Assembly (NCBI RefSeq): GCF_964204645.1
Contig: NC_134029.1
Span: forward strand, 20,788,450 to 20,852,449
DNA from: Tubulanus polymorphus
Lineage: Eukaryota > Nemertea > Palaeonemertea > Tubulaniformes > Tubulanidae
Direction of reading: 5' to 3'
Length of the DNA: 64,000 nucleotides
Shown here: positions 15,720 through 24,768 of the stretch, one piece after another
Position numbering within the stretch: the first letter of the stretch is position 1
Layout: each line of letters begins with the position of its first letter
Program-made: the position numbers and the translations under genes
The notes under the pieces: model-generated
The model's database searches: none
Seen by the model: only the letters and a program-made list of their open reading frames with translations
What the model was told of the DNA's origin: nothing

Positions 15720-16780
15720 ATTTTACTTTTTTGTCATTTTCACCGTCTAATTTTTAAAAGTTTATTGTAGTTTTTCTCGAGTATGTCTGAAATCAAAGTA
15801 CATAATTGGGAAATTCGATTCCGGTTCATTCAAACTATCTTCCAATCAGTCTGAAACGGCAAGCAGAAGAAAAGAGCAGAACCTTTTGAGCAGAAAATCC
15901 TTTCAAATATCAATGATCATAATCATCATGTCAATTCATATATAAGATCAGCAATGTGGATCGATATGTAGATTTTAATAATAGTCTTACCGGTAAATGA
16001 TATCTATGAAATTGAACTCATATAGTAATTCATCTATATTCTAAATATCTAAGCAATGGTTGATTATTATAGTTTAACAACAATTCAAATAAAGCATCTA
16101 TAGTCATCTCTAGGAATACCAGAGTTACAACAAATTTAGTAATCCATAATCAATCTTATCAAATCGTTTTTGAACTGTTTTCTCTTCTATCTTCTTGAAA
16201 TTCTTGATGTGTCTTTTATTGAAACCCAGGCCCATCATACAGTGCAAACCTGCTAGTAATATTGGCATATATATATTTCGATTGTCAGCTAAACCATGTT
16301 GGTATTATCAAATTTACTTCATCGTCAGTTAATAAACTTAAGGGATGTTTTCTACCCACAGATGGCGACATCTGTACCCAGTGAATGGTATTCTAATCCA
16401 TTTCATTAATTCTAAATATTGCTCCTAAATTATACAATGATTTTGTAATTATGATAATATAACTAACTGAAGAGTGAGTGCGCTGCCAGCATTGAGCACA
16501 CTGATCCTATAAGTAACATGGTCCTACAGATTTAAGAAACCTCGAATCATTCCCACAACTCGACAAATCCAGAATTCTGCAAAGCCTTAAAGATTCAATA
16601 AATCCCACGCACAAGAGACAGAGTTAAAACATACCCAGTATTCTTTATATATCAATCAATATCAATATTAAATAATACAGTTGTCTTATCAACCCCTATG
16701 GTTTAGATTTGAGCACTTTTACCTTATATGAAGATGCTGAATTAGATACCTAATCAATTAGTTAATTGATAATGTCCTAG
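15720..16780. other. Noncoding AT-rich DNA after the satellite
   Basis: The first 120 bases repeat the left flank of the satellite (ACATAATTGG followed by TTCCGGTTCATTCAAAC). The rest shows no ORF, RNA gene or clear repeat that I can support. Confidence 0.5.
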
Positions 16781-16784
16781 CTAT

Positions 16785-18125
16785 AATTGAAATTGTCTCG
16801 GACAATATTTTATATGGGGCTTGAAATTTCTACACGAGAAGAATTTCAGATCCGGTACGAATTTGAATTAATCACTATTTGAACTGCTAATTTTGCATCA
16901 GAGCTTTTGATACCTAGCTAAACTAACCCAGAATCCCCCAAAACCTAACTGATTCAACAGATCCCAAACACACACATGTGGCCCAGTTAGACGCAGATGA
17001 CATTGTGCGATACAGTTGTCTCATCCACTGTGCAATTTTGAATAAGTTTCACTTATATTCATTACATTGAATTAATTTTAATTAAATTCTAGGTATCTAA
17101 GCGAACCATTAATTAGTAATCATACTAGCTATATTTTAGTTGTCAGTTGAACAATATTTATATGGAGCCTGAAAATCTACATGAGTAGAATTTCAGATGT
17201 GGTGAATTAGTCACTATTTGAATTCATCAGAAATTAAAGATAAAAAAGCATATTTTTAGTTGTAAATTAGAAATTCCCTTAGCCGAATGGCTATATAATC
17301 TTTATTTCCCTTATATAGTACACTGTGTATAAGGACCAAAAGACCTTGTTATGACAGGACCTCCCTGGTGCGGTGCGAGTCATAATGCTAGAAAATAGTT
17401 TGAAGGAGGGGAGTTAGTAAAAGAGAGCTATTAGCAAGAGGAATAAGACCTAAGTTTAGGATATCCTGTCAGAATAAGGCTTTCAATCTGACATACACAG
17501 TGAAATTGAAATATTCCCCTTCCAAATCCAGGAATGTATTTGTGCACAGATTCGATCGGAAGTAAATCTGCGTTAAATGATTTTGGCAATATGTATCAAA
17601 ACTAACACAGCTGTATGAAGACACCATAGGTTCACTTAGATACAGATAAATAAATGTGCCTCAATCTTTATAAATTTATCAATATATTATTTGTAAAGAA
17701 AAATCTATTAACCGACGATAAAGTTTAATTGATATATCTTTAGGTAAAGCCGGCCTAAATGTATATGGGGCCTTGAAATATCTACACCAAAAGAATGTCT
17801 AATCAAACATTACAAGATATTGAATGATTGCTAATTAGTAAATTGTCCTATCTATATCTTGATTGTCAGTTAAACAATAGTCATATGAGGCCTGAAATAT
17901 CTACGGTACATTCGAATAATTTCAAATGTCACATAAGATATTGAATTTACCTTAATTGTACGTACTTGCAAAATCTTTTAATCAATAACTGACCAATCTA
18001 CATTTTAATTATCAGACCAAAGAATATTTAAGGGACCTCACTCAATCATTTCGTCTAATATTGTAAATATTCAAGCAATCATTGCCCTAGCTATATTTCA
18101 ATTTACTTTTAACAATATACCGGCC
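16785..18125. repeat. Degenerate interspersed repeat family
   Basis: At least four copies of a block reading roughly TATATGRGGCCTGAAATWTCTAC, followed by an AGAATTTCA-like stretch, lie near 16805, 17160, 17760 and 17880. Each is preceded 20-40 bases upstream by TTGTCAGTTRAACAATA or similar; a weaker copy of that upstream part is near 18095. A further copy is at 12920 on the other side of the satellite. Spacing is irregular (120-600 bases), so these are old diverged copies and not a clean tandem array. Confidence 0.55.
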
Positions 18126-18241
18126 ATAGAGCTTCAATAAAGTAGTGCGGGGATGGTGAGCTTGAAATGAGTAAAAGAACGATATTCTGTAGTTACACAA
18201 TCCTTTCTGTATCATACATCGTAATTTACATGTGTATCAAC

Positions 18242-18332
18242 TTAACTTTTAATATTGCTGAGTTCAGTGTTCTTCTTTCGCCATCTTCTTCTTTGTAGTC
18301 GCCTTCAACATCTTCTTCTTCATCTTGGGAGA
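18242..18332 (-). other. Possible orphan exon: acidic/lysine-rich short frame
   Basis: A clean minus-strand acceptor (TTTTTCTCATTTCAG) precedes a purine-rich stretch. It reads either as VSQDEEEDVEGDYKEEDGER or, shifted, as a Lys/Met-rich basic tail ending at a stop. Neither frame links to another exon that I can find, and GAA/AAG-rich simple sequence can give such frames by chance. Confidence 0.2.
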
Positions 18333-18389
18333 CCTGAAATGAGAAAAAAAGAGAAGAGCGATGAAAACCTGGTACGGAACAAAACTAAT

Positions 18390-18625
18390 GTCTGAAAGCT
18401 TTTCAGCTCTCCGTCGCCGGTCACATGCCGAGAACACCAGACAAAGAGCCAGCCAGGAATATACTGCCCTCTACACGCCCTCACACAGAACACGAAAACC
18501 AGGATGACGACGCCTTACTTTCACCATTTACCGACAGGGTGTGCCAGGTGACGTCAGTAACTGACAAACCTATCAAATTGCCCAAGCCAAAAATAGGGCA
18601 GCGCAACTGGATTGCCCGCACTAGC
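18390..18625 (+). mobile_element. Non-LTR retrotransposon 3' coding fragment, copy A
   Basis: The frame reads LSVAGHMPRTPDKEPARN, then LPSTRPHTEHENQDDD. It matches copy B (inverted, at 18945-19170) over about 65 residues. The RRL-F/V-AGH-x-x-R signature resembles the basic tail that follows the reverse-transcriptase domain in RTE/CR1-like non-LTR elements. No RT catalytic box is present, so this is a dead 3' fragment. The family assignment is inference. Confidence 0.5.
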
Positions 18626-18935
18626 ACTCAAAGGAAGACAAGACTTAATCCATGCCCGAAGCAACCCACAGGGAATCAATGAATACTAACACTCAAAGGA
18701 AGACAGGGAAATTAATCCCTGCCCGAAGCAATCCCTTAAAAGGAATCAATGAATGCTAGCACGCAAGCGATCCTGCAGTGAATCAATGAATCCTAGCACG
18801 CAAAGGAAGACAGGGAAATTAATCCCTGCCCGAAGCAATCCCTTAAAAGGAATCAATGAATGCTAGAACGCAAAGGAAGACAAGACCAAATCTTTGCCCG
18901 AAGCAATTCCTGAAAAGGAATCAATGAATACTAGT
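18590..18935. repeat. Short tandem repeats between the inverted retrotransposon fragments
   Basis: About four units carry the elements AAAGGAAGACA, GGGAAATTAATCCCTGCCCG, AAGCAATCCCTTAAAAGGAA and TCAATGAATGCTAGCACGC, with period near 60-80 bases and one shortened unit around 18755-18785. Neighbouring units differ by few changes. They lie exactly between two inverted RT-tail fragments and may be the 3' UTR repeat of that element. Confidence 0.75.
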
Positions 18936-18941
18936 CCAGCG

Positions 18942-19457
18942 TTACCACTCCACTTTTAACCCGTGCAATCCGACTGACTTGCCCGTCATTGACGTCACCA
19001 AGCACACTCTGTTGATACGTGGGTAGAGTGAGGCCTCGTCATCCTGGTTTTTGTGTTCCGTATGAGGGCGTGTAGAGGGCAGCCATTTCCTGACCAATTC
19101 TTTGTCTGACATCCTCGACACGTGACCGGCGAAGGAGAGCCGACGCTTTCGGACATTAGTTTTGTTCCAGCAAATGTTGAAATTCGACAAAGAAATCGGC
19201 CCTGAAAAATAGAACGAATTAGACCCTGAAAAATAGAACGGATTAATTAACACGAAACAGTACAGGACAGCACAGAGACGAACAGTAACACATAAAACAT
19301 AAAGACGTCGTTCCTCAGGAAGCAGGAACAGGAGCGCAGCGAAGATCGCCAGGAGAATCCACGGAAGCATGTCTGCACAGTGTGAGAAAGCGGAGGTGAA
19401 TAAATTCCTATGCTTACACACTGTGGTCAGCCGGTGACGTATTCCAATTGTGATCAA
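18942..19457 (-). mobile_element. Non-LTR retrotransposon 3' fragment, copy B (171-codon open frame)
   Basis: The last roughly 65 codons (RKRRLSFAGHVSRMSDKELV, then LPSTRPHTEHKNQDDE) are homologous to copy A in inverted orientation. The motif RRLSFAGH is typical of the region after reverse transcriptase in RTE/CR1-like elements. The N-terminal 90 codons are hydrophobic and contain a short internal duplication (FYFSGSN/FYFSGPI) from a 23-bp direct repeat of the ACCCTGAAAAATAGAACG type. They are probably noncoding sequence read through. No RT active-site motif is present. Confidence 0.5.
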
Positions 19458-19459
19458 TA

Positions 19460-20700
19460 GCGCGTGTGAAAACTCTGAAAAACCGCAATTGTGTCTCTTT
19501 ATTGTCGAATGGAGTTATCGAAGGTTCAACTGCCGGGTTGAATACGCGCCAGTAGCCAGCTGAACAATCGTGGAACTTAAATAAGGCCATAAAAATAAAT
19601 TACTCGATTCCCAACAGCTCCCTCTCCTAATTTAGCCGCCAACCGGTTTTTTCCTTAAACTTTAGAATAATTTATTGAAATCGAAGAATAAAAACGTTAA
19701 CATTTATTGGATGTCGAAAACCTCTGGCTTTAAATCTCATAAATGCATAGCTTCCCCGAAGTGGTGACATGAATAATTCAAATTCCAAGTTCAAGGCTAA
19801 ACAAAAGTGAAACTTTGTTTCTTCGCAACGGCTGGGTCATTGTTGTTAGATATAATGAAATTTGTACCGGTAATCAGTTCCTGCTGGGTCTTTTTTTTAT
19901 AAGGTTATATTGTAAAATTGATCACGATTTTAAAAACAGTAGGCCAACAGGCCCGTCTGTCAATAGAGGGGAGACATATAGCACCGATCCTCTGAAATTC
20001 TGCCAAAAACTTCTTTACCATTCATAATCTGAAAAAAAGATTTTTCTTTAATTTTTGGAGTAAACTGTAGTTAGTTACCTAATCGTTGGTGGTAAGCTTT
20101 TTATAATCGGATTGGCTTATACCAACAATATGTGGTTTGTGAAAATATCCGATTGTGAAACTAAACCACAGACAGGTTACTGACTAATTAACATATTAGA
20201 GTAAACTGGTAAATGTAAGTAAGTCGTAACGTATTGAAGTCGTAATTCGTAAAACGTAACTCATAATTCGTAACTCGTATGGCCCTTGAGGAATTCCATC
20301 CCTACCGATTGGAAAGTAGGTCTAAAAAGGATAAGAGGAGCCCGTAAAAATTAATCTAATTTGTGAATATTGTGGGGTTCGAACTTGTTGATCATTTTTT
20401 CGTGAACCCGGAAATCAAATGATTTCTTCACTTGAAAACAGATAAAAAGGCAAAATCACAGATAATTCTATAAATAGAATCTATTTTAGATGTAAAATGA
20501 AATGGGTTTCTTTTTGAATTTCCTTTTTCTAATATGCAATGTGGTCCAAAGCCACAATCTCTGCCGATATTTGTCGAAATGTGTGCATGGAATGTATCAA
20601 ATCAATACAAATCAATGGAACTGGTTTTATTGCAATATATTATGATTGTGAACTATTCTATTTCTATTTAGTGACGCTGTACGAAATAAGCGAAAACAGC
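19460..20700. other. Intergenic DNA upstream of SPG21
   Basis: No supported gene. It contains short internal repeats of the form TCGTAAYTCGTAA/CGTAACTCATAA near 20220-20280. The SPG21 promoter must lie in the last few hundred bases; no TATA box stands out. Confidence 0.5.
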
Positions 20701-20707
20701 TCGTAGA

Positions 20708-23414
20708 ATGGGTGAAATGAAGCGTTCACGTGATTACTTGAGTTTCAGAGAGTCTGTACCTCAGAAAAAAGTATGTTAGTTAAATAGTAAATAGGATAGA
20801 AATCCTACTCTATTAGCGGAGCTCACCTGACCTACAACTCAGAGTTGATTTAATTCATTTTCTAACCACTCTCTTCAATGATATTCCACCAATTTTTGTG
20901 GTGAAGATTTAATTGTTCAATAGCCAAGGCTAAGTGACATTGGCTAGCCAATAGGCCAATAGGTCTGAATACCAGACGTTAGAGTTCCCTCGAACAACGT
21001 TTGTGGAACGGCGGCTAGGTACTAGACTAGCCCTAGTCTTAATGTTTTACCATCTCTCAAATGAAATGTTTGTGTAACTTATATATTTTTGTGTAGATGA
21101 TGCTTTATTCTATTTATTTTTAAGTTATGCATTGACGATGACTCTGGTAAGGAATGGGTATTATACGATTCAGGACCGAAGAATGTACGGTGTCCTTTGA
21201 TATGTCTTCCTCCGGTCAGTGGTACTGCAGACGTATTCTTCAAACAAATGATCGCATTATCAGCTGTAGGATGCCGCGTTATTGCTGTAAGTCTTTTCTC
21301 ATATTAGAATTTAGAGGGAAATTCAAGGGAGATTCAAGCCAAATCAGATATAGTATACATTCATGTTGCCTTTCCATATTGTAACCCTTACTTCACCCAT
21401 TAATACCACTATAATCGACTTGTAGATATAGACCCTGACAGGGCTGGATCCAGAAATTTGGAAGGCATGGTCCAGTACGAAAGAAAACTAAGGCATTACT
21501 TGCATTAAGCCATGTCAAAGGCCACAAGCAGGGTCCCACCCTCGGCGTTAAGATATCTTAGAGAAATACATCCTTGAGGATGAAAATTCCTAGGATGAGT
21601 ATCAAATTTGCCGGTTTTAAGTAGGACAACCTCAATGGGAAGGCAGAGGTCCATACTTCCAAGACCGCCCTCTAAATCCACATCTGCCTGATCTCATGTG
21701 GGAACAATTTCTGGATATTTCATTTGTGAGCGAACAGTGTAATATCTTAAGTTTTTTCTTGGACTATTTTTGTAGGTCGAGTATCCTGTATATTGGTCAA
21801 TTGGAGAGTGGTGCGAAGGATTTCGCAAGTTATTGGATTATTTGCATCTCGACAAGGTGAGATAGAATGAATGAAACCTAAAAATGTTCGATACCAGAAT
21901 AATCATAAACAATGTACCGGTATATTTTCAATTTCAATTATATTTCAGGTGCATGTTTTTGGTGCATCTTTAGGAGGATTTTTAGCTCAGAAATTTGCGC
22001 AATATACATGCAAGTCGCCGCGAGTTCATTCGTTATTGTTGTGCAACTCATTCGTAGATACATCCGTATTTCAGCAGTCAACGACTGCTCACAGGTAAGT
22101 TAGGCAAAAAGCCTTTCTCTTAGTAGAGTGTGGTAACCCCACAAGTTTGATTGACTTTTTTTCGCTTACTGGCATCACTTGACTCGGTCAGGGCACGAAA
22201 CCCTGATTAGCCTGAGTGCGAAGGTACATGCACAGGTTGGCTGTGCCAATCAGATTGTCTGTTGTTTAATCGCTGAAGCAAAATTCATGAAAAACTATGA
22301 ATAGAATAATCTGGACTAGAATAAAATGACCAAATGATGACAACATCTAAGCGTCTGCTCACTCGGGTCATGGTTTCATGCAGTCTTGATGCCATCAGGT
22401 TCGAATCCCTGCTGAAAGAGCTTATTCTGATGCAGAAAGCGCAGTATTTTATTGTCTAAGCAGAAAATTTTGATTCTATTAACAGCTTCTGGTTGATGCC
22501 AGCGTTACTTTTGAAGAAGATGGTGATGGGAAATTTTGATACTGGCATCGTCGATAAAGACATCGCGGACTCAATTGATTTCATGGTGGATAAGGTAAAT
22601 AAACACTTACGCAAGAGTCTGATTTCAGTGGGTTGTTGGTTATGAATATCGTATCAGTTTTCCAGTACTTGAGTTAAGCTTCATATGCTATGTTCTTTTT
22701 CTATAGCTGGACAGCATGTCACAACAAGAACTCGCATCAAGGCTCACTTTAAACTGTTTGAATTCATATGTCGAACCGCAAAAAATAAGCAATGTCCCCG
22801 TCACATTGATGGATGTAAGTTGAAATGAAATTTTGGCTAGTGCAGTCTTCTTTGGAAGATATTCAAAATTTCTATCTAGTCTGATTTTGAGTAAGACGTT
22901 TACAGGGTGGCCACTTACGTGGAAAGCTTGGAAAAGTCAGGGCATTTTCTTTTCTTTAAAAAAGTCGGAATAATCAGAACATTTTGTAAAAAGGCTAAAA
23001 ATCAAGGAAAATTCAAGGAAATTAATGTTGAGATTGTTAGATGGCATATAAAATCAAACAATCAAACAAGGGAAACATGTCAGCAAATCAAATAAAAGTG
23101 GCAACCCTGTCTAAGGAAATAGTCCGGGAAAATTTGGGGGAACAGCAAATCAAAAAATGGCCGACCTGGTTTACTATGGAAATATTTGATGGATTTATTA
23201 TCGTCTGTTGTAGGTATATGATGAGAGTGCACTTTCACAGCTGGTTAGAGAAGAAACTTATAAATGTTATCCCGATGCCAAACGTGCGCATATGAAATCG
23301 GGCGGCAACTTTCCGTATTTGAGTCGCGCCGATGAAGTCAACTTGTACATACAAATTCACCTACGACCATTTGCGGAAACTAAATACAGCGCTATGGATC
23401 AGATATCCGATTAG
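20708..23414 (+). CDS. SPG21: Maspardin (SPG21/ACP33), alpha/beta-hydrolase-fold protein
   Basis: Seven exons (20708-20770, 21125-21286, 21776-21856, 21949-22094, 22486-22594, 22707-22814, 23214-23414) join in phase to 289 residues. Vertebrate maspardin is 308 and shares long identical stretches: [81 protein letters not shown] and [20 protein letters not shown]. The nucleophile-elbow serine is at residue 109 in GASLG. Family members have the hydrolase fold, but a complete catalytic triad is doubtful. Known members bind CD4 and act on endosomal/trans-Golgi membranes; human loss causes Mast syndrome (SPG21). The start codon is chosen because [18 protein letters not shown] aligns with the family N-terminus. 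The C-terminus is about 20 residues shorter than in vertebrates. Intron 2 holds a probable hAT-like element and intron 6 a TIR element. Confidence 0.96.
21438..21694. mobile_element. Possible non-autonomous hAT-like element in SPG21 intron 2
   Basis: The ends read CAGGGCTGGATCCAGAAATT and, inverted, CAGGCAGATGTGGATTTAGA, giving imperfect terminal inverted repeats with CAGG tips. The interior is noncoding and about 257 bp. No confident target duplication is visible. Confidence 0.4.
22903..23109. mobile_element. TIR element, CAGGGTGGCCAC family, copy 1 (SPG21 intron 6)
   Basis: The 5' end is CAGGGTGGCCACTTA and the 3' end is AAAAGTGGCAACCCTG, near-perfect inverted repeats 207 bp apart. The interior (AAAAAGGCTAAAAATCAAGG, then TTAGATGGCATATAAAATCA) resembles the copy at 58587. 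A related copy of equal size is at 33697. Non-autonomous DNA transposon by structure. Confidence 0.65.
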
Positions 23415-24327
23415 AATTTAAGTCCCATCTCTACTGAACTCGAGAGATCTTATGTATGCATGTATTTGAATGTAAAACATCTTTAGCGCTCAATAGATGT
23501 ATTTATCGATGATAAAATCTATTTTTCCAACTGGAGACTAATTTTGTATACATGTAGATTAAAATTGAACGATATATCTCGAAATAATGCATTCAAGAGG
23601 CAAGCAACTTTTGTCGAGATCAAAGTAAAACCATCTACTAAGGAGTTATTCACGATGAGCCAATTTTGACTACGGTACTTTGAGAGTTCAATAGAATTAG
23701 CTGATTGTGACTCGGCCCTCATCTTCTGCGGAACTTGATTATTATAAATCGTAAATGTTTTAATTGCATGTAACCTGTTGAATATTGAAAGCATTATTGT
23801 TCGTGGTATACTGCTTTTGCATGCCCAGATCTGGATTTAGTTATCGCTGGTGTTAATGCATGAACTGAAAAATTTGTCGAAGGAACAGTTTCATTGGTCA
23901 GTTTTGTTGAAATTTTTCTGTGTAGCGAACATAAATGTACGATTTGAAAATCACTTATCTAGAAGTTTACCTCAGTACGGTAATTTCTTTCAATTCAACA
24001 AAAGAGCTTACTGGCGCTCTAATCAGGTGAATGAAAATTAAAATTGAAAAAATAGTTCCTTTAGTCATTTAACAAAAGTAAAGATACCAATACATGTATA
24101 TGCAGGCTCGTATATGCATTGAGCATTTAGGTTACTATTTGAGTTTTCCTAAATGTATAATTTTTGTTCACAATACATATTTGTGCATTTTGTATAGAAG
24201 CCAAGTTTGCTCGAAATGAACATGTAATGTTCGTGCCTATTACATAAAAATCATTGATTGGTGCTAAAAAGGAAACTTGTGATAGAATCGTGTATATTTA
24301 TATTGTATATTAAATGGAAATTGATTG

Positions 24328-24337
24328 AATAAATAAA
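24328..24337 (+). promoter_or_regulatory. Overlapping poly(A) signals, probable end of SPG21 transcript
   Basis: GAATAAATAAATGG contains two overlapping AATAAA hexamers on the plus strand, about 915 bases after the SPG21 stop. No nearer strong signal was seen. The 3' UTR would then be about 0.9 kb. Confidence 0.45.
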
Positions 24338-24339
24338 TG

Positions 24340-24768
24340 GTTAAATAATGAAAAGCTATGTTGTTTTCACGAATGATTTAAGAAATATAGGCTAGAAAAA
24401 GTCTCGATATACTCCATGTCAAAATGATAGTCACATGTCTCCATGGTGGTGGGGGGACATCTTATTTTAGTCAGTATGTGCTGTCTGCCATCCTCTCGAG
24501 ACCTTAGTCTGTAATTCTTGATGGATTTCCCTGAAACTTGCTCTGTGGATTGAGACACCGGCTATTGAAAATAATACCGGTACTCCCAAATCAGTGATTC
24601 ATAAACCAGATATGTTGACAACTATCTATAATTTATTAAAATCAGGATCAACAAAATTAAAAATACAGACAAAATACACATTTTGTGTATATAATATGAA
24701 TAAGTAAATAATTGGTTTCTGGACGGATGTTTTGCGGATGGTTTTTAAGTATCACAGTCATATTTGAT
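24340..24768. other. Spacer between convergent SPG21 and TTC6-like genes
   Basis: No gene. The segment 24400-24560 is unusually balanced in base composition and has the look of a dispersed repeat (TTGATGGATTTCCCTGAAAC, CTCGAGACC), but no second copy exists in this window. Confidence 0.4.

Noticed and set aside
22350-22415. Possible tRNA or SINE with B-box GGTTCGAATCC at about 22396
   Set aside because: The B-box is exact, but I could not fold a D-arm, anticodon arm or acceptor stem upstream, so no tRNA gene is called.
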